A stretch of DNA of 30,043 nt from a virus. Of this stretch, positions 1-7,357 are shown piece by piece. The stretch is from the IMG/VR virus record IMGVR_UViG_3300038436_000113, positions 1-30,043 of that record. One strand, 5' to 3'. Below the pieces are notes generated by a model, which searched no databases, was not told where the DNA came from, and saw nothing but the letters and a program-made list of their open reading frames with translations. The first letter of the stretch is position 1. Every line of letters starts with the position of its first letter. A program made the position numbers and the translations under genes.

Positions 1-116
1 ATCCGTGTAGGTTCAGTTGTCAAATTGCCGCACAATTCGCAAATGTAGTGGGTTGTGCTGCGGGTAGCGGTTTTATTGTTGTAATAATCTGGATATGTAG
101 CTATATCGCCAGCCAT
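1..116 (-). CDS. Small zinc-ribbon-like protein, cut by the left edge
   Basis: A minus-strand frame opens with ATG at 114-116 and stays open to the edge, giving at least 38 residues. A strong ribosome binding site (GGAGGGG, five bases before the ATG) supports the start. The visible part has one knuckle, C-E-L-C, at residues 26-29; a second Cys pair would lie beyond the edge. It follows the coiled-coil gene by 29 bases and ends the visible part of the second lysis/fibre module. Mini zinc-ribbon genes are common in phage late operons and mostly uncharacterised. The function is unknown and no family was recognised. Confidence 0.6.
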   Translation of the reverse strand, partial: MAGDIATYPDYYNNKTATRSTTHYICELCGNLTTEPTR

Positions 117-145
117 GTTAACCCCTCCACTCAAAGACCTCTTTC

Positions 146-346
146 TCACTCAGCGTAGAACTTCGCCATCTTCGCCACATCCTCCAACGCCCCCCGCAAG
201 CGGCGTATTTCCTGCTTCAAGTAGATTTCCTCCCGACGCAGGCGTCCGAGTTCTTTTTTCTCCTCAGCCCGCTCAAGCCACTCCTGCGGTGTTGCCGGCG
301 ACGTGATTGTTTTCGGCATCACCGGTACATGACAACTCATCGGCAT
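146..346 (-). CDS. Small coiled-coil protein, unknown function
   Basis: This 66-residue frame starts at ATG 346, preceded by GAGGTGA at a six-base distance, which lies across the stop of the upstream membrane gene. Other Met codons at residues 3 and 10 are possible starts. Residues 20-66 are strongly charged and helical, rich in E, K and R with regular Leu/Ile, so a short coiled coil is likely. There is no membrane segment or Cys motif. Its place after two small membrane proteins suggests a lysis or late accessory gene, but nothing in the sequence fixes a role. Confidence 0.6.
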   Translation of the reverse strand: MPMSCHVPVMPKTITSPATPQEWLERAEEKKELGRLRREEIYLKQEIRRLRGALEDVAKMAKFYAE

Positions 347-357
347 TCTTAGTCACC

Positions 358-531
358 TCACAACTCCAACGGCTGTTTTGTAACTGCCCGCAAAATCAAA
401 TTAATCATCACCAGCACAGCCCCGGTTTCCTCAGCAGTCAACTCAAACCCGAAGCTGTCAGAAACAAAGATAGCCGCCGCAGCGACCAGGTTCATCCACA
501 GGGTCTTTGACTGGTACCATTTTTTTGCCAT
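358..531 (-). CDS. Small phage membrane protein, holin-like position
   Basis: This 57-residue frame starts at ATG 531 with AGGAGG nine bases upstream and ends at TGA 358-360. It begins MAKKWYQSKTLWMN, has a hydrophobic stretch at about residues 11-24, a short acidic turn (FELTAEE), and a second apolar helix (VLVMINLILR). This N-terminal Lys/Trp pattern is typical of a widespread family of small phage membrane proteins found beside XhlA-type genes. It sits five bases after the XhlA-like gene and fits a lysis cassette, either as the holin partner or as a membrane accessory. The family likeness is from memory of the pattern and was not searched. Confidence 0.7.
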   Translation of the reverse strand: MAKKWYQSKTLWMNLVAAAAIFVSDSFGFELTAEETGAVLVMINLILRAVTKQPLEL

Positions 532-536
532 TGGTT

Positions 537-731
537 TTAGCCTCCTTTTTTTATTATAATCAGAATAAAATTAACCACCAGCGTTGCAGCAACTCCTACG
601 GCTGTACTCATAATCCACCACTGTAGCTTGTCGATCTTTTCAAACACGGCTTTGATGTCATACTTCATATCCCTGATGGCTTCTTCCGCCGTTGCCATCC
701 GTTCGCACGATTCGCAGCTAACCGGGGACAA
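537..731 (-). CDS. XhlA-like membrane-associated lysis protein
   Basis: This 64-residue frame has TTG as the best start at 731, with GAGGTGAT just upstream; the nearer ATG at 737 runs straight into a stop. Residues 10-38 form an acidic amphipathic helix (EEAIRDMKYDIKAVFEKIDKL). It leads into Q-W-W and one membrane helix at about residues 41-60, then a KKGG tail. That order, soluble helix, aromatic pair, C-terminal membrane span and lysine end, matches the haemolysin XhlA family, which works with a holin to release endolysin in Bacillus prophage PBSX. It heads the left-hand lysis group with the next membrane gene. Confidence 0.75.
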   Translation of the reverse strand: MSPVSCESCERMATAEEAIRDMKYDIKAVFEKIDKLQWWIMSTAVGVAATLVVNFILIIIKKGG

Positions 732-735
732 TTAC

Positions 736-757
736 ATCACCTCGCTACACAAATTCG
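736..757 (-). repeat. 22-bp repeated translation-initiation element, copy 1
   Basis: On the minus strand this reads CGAATTTGTGTAGCG followed by a Shine-Dalgarno core (AGGTGAT). It recurs at 4096-4117 with one mismatch in 22 bases. Each copy lies directly upstream of a TTG-started small gene and supplies its ribosome binding site. The surrounding sequence is not alike, so this looks like a local duplicate at a module boundary. Confidence 0.7.
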
Positions 758-778
758 TTGTTTTCCTATTTTTGTTTT

Positions 779-1081
779 TCAAAGAAACTTAACCTGCACT
801 ACAAACCTAAAAACGCTCTTCTCACCAACGCCGTCGGACACTTCTACAATAAACTGACCTTCAGTATTCCAGTCTTTCTCAAACCAATAAACGCCAACGC
901 TGCTTTTATTGCCCGTAAAATTTATAGTCTCAAGCAATGTTTTTTGGGCATTATAAATCTTAGCAATTGCCTCTGCTGGATCAGCTAAATTATCACTGAA
1001 GTCATAAAACTTCACTTGGTATTTTTTTGTTTGACCAACAAGTACCTTAATAGATATGCTTTGTTGTATATTCACACTCAT
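779..1081 (-). CDS. Small beta-rich phage structural protein
   Basis: This 100-residue frame has its ATG at 1081 overlapping the TGA of the long fibre gene (ATGA), which implies coupled translation. It is mostly alternating beta-type sequence: KVLVGQTKKYQVKFYDF near the start, then GVYWFEKDW, QFIVEVSDG and FRFVVQVKF. The pattern resembles the Ig-like or BppU-type N-terminal domains of phage baseplate and fibre proteins, which bind the tail or cap a fibre. It has no Cys or membrane segment. Its coupling to the repeat fibre suggests a partner or tip protein. The fold call is by eye only. Confidence 0.65.
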   Translation of the reverse strand: MSVNIQQSISIKVLVGQTKKYQVKFYDFSDNLADPAEAIAKIYNAQKTLLETINFTGNKSSVGVYWFEKDWNTEGQFIVEVSDGVGEKSVFRFVVQVKFL

Positions 1082-3042
1082 CAGCCGAGCTCCTCCACGG
1101 TTATCTTTGCCCCGAGCTCCTCCACGGTTATCTTGGGTCGCCTCGGACGCTTAACAAACTTAAAAATTATTTCAATAATTCGTTTAGTCTCATTGACTAC
1201 CTTTATTAAACCCGTGTTTTTAACTTTAACTTCAATAACATTTACAGATTCTACAACTATGCGTCTTATGTTCACGGCTTTATTTATAAGTTCCTGTAAC
1301 TTTATTTGTTCTTGAACTGTTTTCACTAAACCGATAATTCTTATTTTTTGCTCAGAAACATTGAGTTGATTTACAACAATCTTAATCAAACCACGAATAT
1401 AATTCTTAGCTTCAACTATCTGTAAATTCTCTACTTTTATTCGTAACAGACCAACAATACGGGTTTTTATTTCTTGTATATTTAAAGATTCCGTTTTTAT
1501 TCTAACTAAATCTAAAACTCTTATCCTAATTTCCTGTAAACTTAATTGTTCGTTCACAAGCCTGAGCAGATTACTTAGTTTTATCTTAGATTCGGCAAAA
1601 TTTAACATTTCCGTGTTAATTCTGACCAAAGCCATCAATTTATTCTTAACTTCGGATAGGTTGACAGCATTACTGATTACTCTAATCAATCCGACCGACC
1701 TTATTTTGCTTTCTTGAATATTCACAGTTTCGTTTTTGACTCTCTGCAGACCAAGTATTTTAATTTTAGCTTCATTAAGGTTTAGTGTGGAAGTAATGTT
1801 TTTAATCAAACCACGAATATGGTTCTTAGCTTCAGATAGGTTTAGACTCTCCGTCCTGGTTCTGACAATGTTTGAGACCTTGGTTTTAGCTTCAGAAAAA
1901 TTAACTGTCTCAGCTATAATCTTAAGTATACTTAAAACTTTTATTGTTTGTTCTTGAATATTTAAAGACGAAGTTAGTACCCTCAGCAAATTCATTAGCC
2001 TGTTCTTAGCTTCTTGAGCATTGAGGGTTTCAGTAACTATCCTGGTTAAAAACATCAGTTTGTTCTTAGTTTCGGGGAAGTTTATTGTTTCAACTATGGC
2101 TTTAAAGAATCCTTTATTATATTTTTTAGCCTCTTGGATATTAGCTGTTTCGGTGGTTATTTTTACGATAGGAGGTTTTACAGAATAACCGACTAAAAAG
2201 AATTGTGGTTGATCTCGATAGCCCTCGATAATACTATTAGCATCACATTCAACTATACCCCAAGCGTGATTTCTTACTGCTTTTGTAATATTTTCAGTAC
2301 TGCCGTTTTTGCGAAAGCCATAAGCGCTATAGCTATCATTAATAACCTCAATAAAGCCCCCCGATGCTTCGCCAGGCAATGCAGCAAGATCAACCCAAGA
2401 GTTTGATGTACCTGGAGTTAAGTTAGAAGCGTTGGTATTAAATACAGCACCAGTTTTTATATAGCCAACTAAAAAGAAATCCACGTTTGTAGAAGCTACA
2501 TACCCCTCACAGACTTCATTGTTATCAACACCGATAACCGCAAAAACGTGTTTGTTATATTGGGTACGATTATCAGTACTACCGTTTTTGCGAAAGCCGA
2601 AACCGTCCGCACCGCCTCCTACCATTTCAAAAACCGCCCCAGTTGCGGTATCTGCGCCAGTATTAGCAGAAATATTAACATCTATCCAAGCCCCAACTGA
2701 AGTAAGCGACTTATCTGGGGCGTTGGTGAAAAATACAGACTCTGATTGGAAATAACCAACCAGATAAATATCAGCATCGGTAATACTATATATGTAAGCC
2801 TCAAAAGATCTATTAGAATCAATCCCTATTGCGCCCCAAAGATGAGTACCCATCATAAGTATAGTACGATTATCAGTACTGCCATTTTTGCGAAGGCCAA
2901 AGACCTGGTCAATGGCAGCATGTACACAATGCAATATCACACCTGTCGCGCCTGCTGGCACATGGGCAGACACATCAACGTCCACCCACGCATTAGCAGT
3001 CCCTGGTGTAACCTCAACTGGCGTTATATAAGTTATAGCCAT
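1081..3042 (-). CDS. Repeat-built tail fibre protein, 653 residues
   Basis: The N-terminal half (residues 1-290) is three related domains of about 95 residues. Each carries F-G-F/L-R-K-N-G-S-T-D/E-N (at 48, 148 and 242) and later a Y-L-V-G-Y type strand, as in phage fibre or virion surface domains. Residues 294-630 are about sixteen tandem 20-residue units with the consensus E-T/S-L-N-I-x-E-A-K-x-K-h-x-G-L-h-R-h-x-x. The tail is basic (KFVKRPRRPK) and ends in two copies of KITVEELG. The regular register suggests a long solenoid or fibrous shaft. The repeat DNA is clearly more AT-rich than its neighbours. It lies in the second fibre module, before the beta-rich 100-residue gene. A role in receptor binding is inferred from position and architecture. 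Confidence 0.75.
   Translation of the reverse strand: MAITYITPVEVTPGTANAWVDVDVSAHVPAGATGVILHCVHAAIDQVFGLRKNGSTDNRTILMMGTHLWGAIGIDSNRSFEAYIYSITDADIYLVGYFQSESVFFTNAPDKSLTSVGAWIDVNISANTGADTATGAVFEMVGGGADGFGFRKNGSTDNRTQYNKHVFAVIGVDNNEVCEGYVASTNVDFFLVGYIKTGAVFNTNASNLTPGTSNSWVDLAALPGEASGGFIEVINDSYSAYGFRKNGSTENITKAVRNHAWGIVECDANSIIEGYRDQPQFFLVGYSVKPPIVKITTETANIQEAKKYNKGFFKAIVETINFPETKNKLMFLTRIVTETLNAQEAKNRLMNLLRVLTSSLNIQEQTIKVLSILKIIAETVNFSEAKTKVSNIVRTRTESLNLSEAKNHIRGLIKNITSTLNLNEAKIKILGLQRVKNETVNIQESKIRSVGLIRVISNAVNLSEVKNKLMALVRINTEMLNFAESKIKLSNLLRLVNEQLSLQEIRIRVLDLVRIKTESLNIQEIKTRIVGLLRIKVENLQIVEAKNYIRGLIKIVVNQLNVSEQKIRIIGLVKTVQEQIKLQELINKAVNIRRIVVESVNVIEVKVKNTGLIKVVNETKRIIEIIFKFVKRPRRPKITVEELGAKITVEELG
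1085..1134 (-). repeat. Perfect 23-bp direct repeat encoding KITVEELG twice
   Basis: The plus-strand sequence CCGAGCTCCTCCACGG plus TTATCTT occurs at 1085-1107 and again, unchanged, at 1112-1134. The period is 27 bases (nine codons). It doubles the last eight residues of the fibre protein and looks recent, because the two copies are identical while the 20-residue repeats are degenerate. Confidence 0.9.
1146..2163 (-). repeat. Degenerate 60-bp (20-codon) tandem repeats in the fibre gene
   Basis: Translated units line up at exactly 20 residues for most of the stretch, for example VTETLNAQEAKNRLMNLLRV, RTESLNLSEAKNHIRGLIKN, NTEMLNFAESKIKLSNLLRL and KTESLNIQEIKTRIVGLLRI. Conserved positions are E/S at 3, L/V at 5, N at 6, E at 9, K at 11, L at 17-18 and R/K at 19. 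The DNA is diverged, so selection acts on the protein register rather than on recent copying. Confidence 0.85.
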
Positions 3043-3056
3043 TTAAAACACCAACT

Positions 3057-3452
3057 TTAAGCCAATTCCTGCTCAATTTTATCAATAATTGTCTTCAACA
3101 CTGCATTCTTGCTTTTCAAATCAGTTATCAAGCTTGCGGCAATTGTTGACTTCTTATTGATTACGTTTCCAGCATCATCAAGAATGTCATTGTATTTTTC
3201 TTCTGGAATTCGGTTAGTTATAGCTTGAGCAAAATTAGCCTCATGGAATTTTACATCACGTATCCAGAACAGCAGACCGTGCAGTTTATCAAACTGCGCT
3301 TTAGTCAGCGTACCAAAAGTACGAAATGGTTTATTGTTGTAATAACAATCGCTTAACTCATCATGTAATGCATTGAACTTCGCATCAATTACTTTTCGCA
3401 GCTTATCGAATTGAACACCATCGAAGTTGCGCTCAGAAGGCGTCCAGGGCAT
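3057..3452 (-). CDS. Hypothetical helical phage protein, 131 residues
   Basis: The frame starts with ATG at 3452, three bases after the stop of the upstream structural gene, and ends 14 bases before the repeat fibre gene. The protein is mostly helical: FDKLRKVIDAKFNALHDEL, a middle segment with FWIRDVKFHEANFAQAI, and a C-terminal helix (LKTIIDKIEQELA). There are no catalytic motifs and no membrane segment. Its position between two fibre-module genes suggests a fibre assembly or attachment protein. No family was recognised. Confidence 0.7.
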   Translation of the reverse strand: MPWTPSERNFDGVQFDKLRKVIDAKFNALHDELSDCYYNNKPFRTFGTLTKAQFDKLHGLLFWIRDVKFHEANFAQAITNRIPEEKYNDILDDAGNVINKKSTIAASLITDLKSKNAVLKTIIDKIEQELA

Positions 3453-3455
3453 AGA

Positions 3456-3968
3456 CTAGACCCCCTCAACCGTGTGGTTCACATACAGTTTTAGTGTATC
3501 CGTACTGGCCTTGGCAAAACTGGTGAACTGAAAATGAGACAGTACGGGGCTGCCAGCGCCAGGAGCGGCAATCGTAATAACGCCCTCGGTAATCGCAGTA
3601 TGGTTGAAATCAGCCGCCGCCCACTCAAATTTCCAGGTAATAGCATCAGCGGCCTTACCAGTGTTATCAGCGTCTAGATCATTTGATTTTGGATAACCCG
3701 TAGATTTTGCCTTATTACTGCCAGCAATCGGAGTAATGTTGTCATAGGTAGATGTTTTGGCAGGGGCGACAGCAGCAGAACCAAGCACACAGTTAGCGAA
3801 AGCATTCGTCGGGGTCTCGCCGCAGGCTTTCTGAGCATAATAAATATCACCTGCGGTAGTAACCAGGTTTTTGGTTTCGATTATTCTTTTGTTACCTTCG
3901 GTGTCTTCAAGTACTGCAACAACGAGACCTTTCCATTTTCTGTTGAGCAACGCATTAAAATTTTTCAT
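3456..3968 (-). CDS. Phage structural protein, 170 residues
   Basis: The frame starts at ATG 3968, with AGGAGG eight bases upstream, and the ATG overlaps the stop of a tiny upstream frame (ATGA). The N-terminus is basic (NRKWKGLVVAVLEDTEGNKR), followed by beta-rich, Thr/Ala-rich sequence with ITWKFEWAAADFNHTAITEG and a final FTSFAKASTDTLKLYVNHTV. This strand order resembles uncharacterised phage tail-fibre-associated proteins in which the C-terminal half is a beta-sandwich. There is no signal peptide. It belongs to the left fibre module. The product call is by composition and context only. Confidence 0.65.
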   Translation of the reverse strand: MKNFNALLNRKWKGLVVAVLEDTEGNKRIIETKNLVTTAGDIYYAQKACGETPTNAFANCVLGSAAVAPAKTSTYDNITPIAGSNKAKSTGYPKSNDLDADNTGKAADAITWKFEWAAADFNHTAITEGVITIAAPGAGSPVLSHFQFTSFAKASTDTLKLYVNHTVEGV

Positions 3969-4090
3969 TTTGTTAGCCTCCTGTTATTTTTAATAATTAC
4001 TATTTTTTCGCCGAATTTAACTGGGTCGTTTAGCGACCCGCGACGACAAAGCCACCAGAAAAGTTTTTTGAACATATAAATATCTATCAA
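3965..4090 (-). CDS. Tiny basic protein or leader peptide coupled to the next gene
   Basis: A 41-codon frame starts at TTG 4090 behind GGGGTGAT, or at ATG 4075 for 36 residues. It ends in a TGA that overlaps the ATG of the 170-residue gene. It reads MFKKLFWWLCRRGSL, then a KFGEKIVIIKNNRR segment: aromatic and basic, possibly membrane-seeking. The coupled ATGA end argues for real translation, perhaps mainly to carry ribosomes to the next gene. It is short enough to be chance, and no family was recognised. Confidence 0.4.
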   Translation of the reverse strand: MIDIYMFKKLFWWLCRRGSLNDPVKFGEKIVIIKNNRRLTK

Positions 4091-4095
4091 GTGCA

Positions 4096-4117
4096 ATCAC
4101 CCCGCTACACAAATTCG
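4096..4117 (-). repeat. 22-bp repeated translation-initiation element, copy 2
   Basis: This is the same element as at 736-757, with 21 of 22 bases matching. On the minus strand it reads CGAATTTGTGTAGCG and then a GGGGTGAT Shine-Dalgarno core feeding the TTG start at 4090. It sits at the end of an otherwise gene-free 89-base stretch after the stop of the large tail gene. Confidence 0.7.
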
Positions 4118-4179
4118 GTTAACTATTACTACTCAAGCGCATAACACCATCGAACGAATCTATTTACAATATTATGAGT

Positions 4180-6342
4180 TTAAGTTACCGAAATGCTTTT
4201 CACAGTTATAACTGCATTATAGTTGTAAGCAGTAAAGCCTATACCCAATCTGTCTATTGTTCCGTAGTCAGAGTTATAAATAGTACTCCAGTTTGTGCCG
4301 TCGTCGCTTCTTTCGTATAAGCAGCCACCTGATACTTTTAGAGTTAACCTAAACCAGATGTCTGTATCTGCCGAATAACTACCGACATTACTGTTTCTGT
4401 TGTTGCCGTCTTCATAAATGCCCAAGATTCCATTGTCCAGAAACACGGCATAGTGCCAGGTATAATAAACATTTCCATTAAGGTGCCCACCTCTTCGCCA
4501 GCCAAGCATCCATTGGTTATTACTGACCGCGGCAATCCTAACTTTTAAAACCGCTACCCAGGCTTTATTTGACCGCTCCCAACGATGATTACAAACGAAC
4601 TGTTTATCCCAAGAGTTGGTAAACATCGCATATAATTTTAAAAATTCGGAAACAATATCTGCATAAATATTGCCTTCTTCACGCCAAATAAGATAGTTAA
4701 TGTCGCCGGAGAAATCGTCAGTATATGCCTGGTTTACAACAGGACTACCTCCTCCGTTCCCACCCCCAGCAGCCGCAATCGTAATCTCCTTAGCCCCGTC
4801 ATTCTGCGTCAGCGTAACGTTGGTTCCGGCGACAAGAGTCACATCTCCGGTCAGCGCCGTTGCCCCGGACTTCTTCAAACTGCTTACCCGTGGCACAGAA
4901 GTATGAGGATCAGCGGTGTGCCGGGCCTCATTATAGTATTGCGCATGGTCATCATCACCCAGTCCGGTTAGCGTCCCATGGTCGTGGTTGTGGTCAATTC
5001 CCGCAGGCGGCTTTTCTGCTGGGCTGCTTAACACAGAGTCACCAGTCGAATACATCGCCAGGCGCTCAACAAGCTGTGCTATTTTGATTTGCCGCTCCAG
5101 AATGATATTGTTCAGCTCCAGCGTGGCCGTCAGATGTGCTGTCTCGTCGTCCTCTTCAACGGTAAAACCCTTCACCCTCAACTTGCCGTCAAAGCCAGTT
5201 GTATCGCTACCGGCTGGCGGTATCGTCACCCAGAGCCAATCGCCAAGCTGATAATCCTCAAACGGCTCGTACGGCCACCAGTCAACCTCAGCCTGAATAC
5301 CCCATTCTGCGTCAGCGGAATCCTTCAGCATCATATTGCCGTAATTTTGCAGTTGTGTTACATCGTCCGGCACATTCCGGGCCTGCAGATAACCTTCACG
5401 GCGTCCCCAGACGCCAGGACTGGTCGGATGAGCAACCTCGACAATACTGCCGCTTTCGCCTTCCACCAATAGAATATTGGTTATCTTCGCAGCATCGCTG
5501 TGGTTCTGATGGCTTAGTAAACCTTGCGCCGGGCGGTAGCGTATAGTATCGCTTTTATCGATACCTTTCTGGTTTTTGTACGCCTTTAGTTTCAGGCCGG
5601 GCGTCATTTCTATATCGAAGATTCCCATACCCTCGCAAAGTTTCTCAATAACGCCCAGGAGCGGCGTCCCGGCATGGAAGCTGATGTCCGTACTGTCATC
5701 CCAAGGATTGCCCAAGCTGTCTTCACTGGCCGTGAAGTCTATCACCACGCCGGTCAATGCGCCCCTGGCCTGCGCTTCCTCGATGAGAATTTTCAAAATA
5801 GCGGCAGCATGCACAGCCTCCCATGTGCGCTCTAAACTTGAAGGCGTCGGCATTCCTTCGGGATACACAACGGCACGCTCCAGGACGGCCAGCACGCCTC
5901 TGCCGGTGACTTCAATCCATTCTGCGGACGCGTCGCCTTCGACAATATAGGTTGGCCGGCGAGCCTCGATAATCCACTTAAAATATTCAATCCCGTCAAT
6001 CTTGCAGGAAATATAGTTGCCATCGGTAATAAGTGTCCGATCACCGCCTTTTGCATCTCTGCGATTGATAATAAACTTACCACCGCCAGGGCTGTTCAAA
6101 AGCATCTGGAACGATTTGCTTTTTGCTCCGTCCAGTAGAGCAAGTACGCTAGCCGGGTTATCTTTGTCGCAAACATAAAACTCCAGGCCGATACCCGGTG
6201 TTGGTTCTGCTTCGTAGATTTCGAGGCCGATGACGTTTGAGTCTCTGATACCCGGCGGATCGGGTGTGGTCAGCCGAACTTTTACCGGGCCCGAAACCGC
6301 ATCATTCGGCACAGTAAAAGTAATCTGCTGCCAGGCCAGCAT
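4180..6342 (-). CDS. Tail hub/fibre protein, probably missing its N-terminus
   Basis: The open frame starts at ATG 6342 (720 residues), but no usable ribosome binding site precedes it. The first 45 residues look like the end of an IPT/TIG-type beta domain (ITFTVPNDAVSGPVKV). Residues 50-430 resemble the siphovirus ReqiPepy6 Gp37-like tail/baseplate family: VCDKDNPASVLALLDG, FKWIIEARRP, EWIEVTGRGVLAVL, then a QLGDWLWV strand and TATLELNNIILERQ. Residues 446-470 carry His-rich and GLGDDDHAQY fibre motifs, followed by Gly-rich linkers. Residues 540-720 are a LamG-like beta-sandwich. It would be an adsorption protein on the tail tip. The 5' end overlaps a truncated membrane-protein gene in another frame, so the gene may be broken or untranslated. 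Confidence 0.75.
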   Translation of the reverse strand: MLAWQQITFTVPNDAVSGPVKVRLTTPDPPGIRDSNVIGLEIYEAEPTPGIGLEFYVCDKDNPASVLALLDGAKSKSFQMLLNSPGGGKFIINRRDAKGGDRTLITDGNYISCKIDGIEYFKWIIEARRPTYIVEGDASAEWIEVTGRGVLAVLERAVVYPEGMPTPSSLERTWEAVHAAAILKILIEEAQARGALTGVVIDFTASEDSLGNPWDDSTDISFHAGTPLLGVIEKLCEGMGIFDIEMTPGLKLKAYKNQKGIDKSDTIRYRPAQGLLSHQNHSDAAKITNILLVEGESGSIVEVAHPTSPGVWGRREGYLQARNVPDDVTQLQNYGNMMLKDSADAEWGIQAEVDWWPYEPFEDYQLGDWLWVTIPPAGSDTTGFDGKLRVKGFTVEEDDETAHLTATLELNNIILERQIKIAQLVERLAMYSTGDSVLSSPAEKPPAGIDHNHDHGTLTGLGDDDHAQYYNEARHTADPHTSVPRVSSLKKSGATALTGDVTLVAGTNVTLTQNDGAKEITIAAAGGGNGGGSPVVNQAYTDDFSGDINYLIWREEGNIYADIVSEFLKLYAMFTNSWDKQFVCNHRWERSNKAWVAVLKVRIAAVSNNQWMLGWRRGGHLNGNVYYTWHYAVFLDNGILGIYEDGNNRNSNVGSYSADTDIWFRLTLKVSGGCLYERSDDGTNWSTIYNSDYGTIDRLGIGFTAYNYNAVITVKSISVT

Positions 6343-6433
6343 ACCTTGATGGTAGACCTGCCTGCTTGAGCAAGCCTACAGCGGCAATGATCAATGGTAC
6401 TATTGCCACACCGTATATGATTTGGTTCTCCAT
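6302..6433 (-). pseudogene. Truncated small phage membrane protein (holin-like), fused out of frame
   Basis: ATG 6433 is preceded by AAGGGGTGA at a four-base distance. The frame reads MENQIIYGVAIVPLIIAAVG, then LLKQAGLPSRYAGLAA, and then switches to DYFYCAE and stops at 6302. The first 36 residues match the pattern of a common small phage membrane protein: one apolar helix, then K-Q-A-G-L-P-x-R-Y, normally continuing into a second membrane helix. Here the second helix is missing. The DNA after codon 36 is the start of the large tail frame read in another phase. This looks like the 5' part of one gene joined to the inside of another. Confidence 0.65.
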
Positions 6434-6437
6434 CTTG

Positions 6438-6632
6438 TCACCCCTTTTGTTTTTTCAATACCAATATGAGTTCGTTATACATTTTTTGGAATCGCTGTCT
6501 GAAAGCAATACTTCGTGATTGTGCTTTGTTGATCTCTCTAAGTCCGGTCTCTCTTGTATATTCGTAGGTCCGGATGAACTCTGGAGCCCTCACCTTAATG
6601 GGGTACTTCTTGATTTCCGGCTTCGGGGGCAC
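6438..6632 (-). CDS. Hypothetical small basic protein, 64 residues
   Basis: The start is GTG 6632 with AGGTGG seven bases upstream, within a few bases of the amidase stop. The product is highly basic and probably helical in its second half (REINKAQSRSIAFRQRFQKM, then ELILVLKKQKG). It has no Cys and no clear membrane helix. It sits between the amidase and the truncated small membrane gene, so it belongs to the lysis cassette by position. No family was recognised. Confidence 0.6.
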   Translation of the reverse strand: MPPKPEIKKYPIKVRAPEFIRTYEYTRETGLREINKAQSRSIAFRQRFQKMYNELILVLKKQKG

Positions 6633-6635
6633 ATA

Positions 6636-7352
6636 TTAACCACCTCTCAATCTGTTCATGACCGTTGCAAACTCACCCCACAGAACAGTGTCTGCCGGGT
6701 GGTGAGGAGCGTTAATCAGGCCGGCCGCACGCAGCTTTTCAATTTCAGTTGTTGGGTCCCAAACAAGTTTAGGTGTCTGTTTGTACTTCAAGTCGAACGC
6801 CTTCACCAATCCTGAGCACAAGGCGTCAGCCGCATCATTCAGAAAAGCCGGTTTGCGCAGCAGTTCGGCATCATTCTGGTTGTCGATGAACATTATCTCT
6901 ACCAACACGGCGGGCATCTTAGTTTCCCGGAGCACAGCGAAGTTAGCCTGTTTCATACCCCGGTCTTTGACACCATAGCTGTAGAGCATACCATCAGACG
7001 GCGACATTATAGCCTCATTTATCAACTGCATAAATTTATTATGAATCGTTTGCTGCAACTTTCTGGTGAGCAAAGAAGCCGAAGTGTGCACATAGCTTTC
7101 AAACCCAGTTCCTCCCCCGGCATTTACATGCACCGAGAGAAAAAACTGTGCTTCTTCGTTATTGGCTTCTTCGGTTCTGGAGCGAAGCGAACCCCTGGAG
7201 GTTTGCTTTACCCACACATCGAAAACAGATAACTTATTAATTAACTTATCAACTATGGCGCCGGTTATGTCGGCTTCCCTCAACCCTTTGCTCACAGCCC
7301 CCGGATCAGGATGTCCGTTGGGGGAATGACCAGCGTCAAGATAAATCAGCAT
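6636..7352 (-). CDS. N-acetylmuramoyl-L-alanine amidase (endolysin, Amidase_3)
   Basis: This 238-residue endolysin cuts the bond between MurNAc and the stem peptide. It begins MLIYLDAGHSP; ATG 7352 is chosen because GGAGG lies ten bases before it, across the end of the zinc-ribbon gene. The Amidase_3 zinc ligands are all visible: H9 in DAGHSP, E26 in READI and H75 in SVHVNAG, with the catalytic E152 in VLVEIMF. No signal peptide is present, so export would need a holin, and a holin candidate lies two genes upstream. The last 45 residues (EIEKLRAAGLI, then TVLWGEFATVMNRL) form a short motif common at the C-terminus of phage and spore amidases. All key residues are present, so it should be active. 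Confidence 0.95.
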   Translation of the reverse strand: MLIYLDAGHSPNGHPDPGAVSKGLREADITGAIVDKLINKLSVFDVWVKQTSRGSLRSRTEEANNEEAQFFLSVHVNAGGGTGFESYVHTSASLLTRKLQQTIHNKFMQLINEAIMSPSDGMLYSYGVKDRGMKQANFAVLRETKMPAVLVEIMFIDNQNDAELLRKPAFLNDAADALCSGLVKAFDLKYKQTPKLVWDPTTEIEKLRAAGLINAPHHPADTVLWGEFATVMNRLRGG

Positions 7353-7357
7353 ACCTT

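Noticed and set aside
1146-2163. Regular 60-bp spacing as a possible CRISPR array
   Set aside because: There are no conserved repeats with unique spacers; the period is an in-frame protein repeat with diverged DNA.
4023-4039. GGGTCG-TTTAG-CGACCC hairpin as a terminator
   Set aside because: No T tract follows on either strand, and it lies inside a coupled small frame.
4860-5546. Plus-strand open frames of 75-127 codons over the large tail gene
   Set aside because: They lie opposite a well-supported gene, lack ribosome sites and have shadow-type composition.
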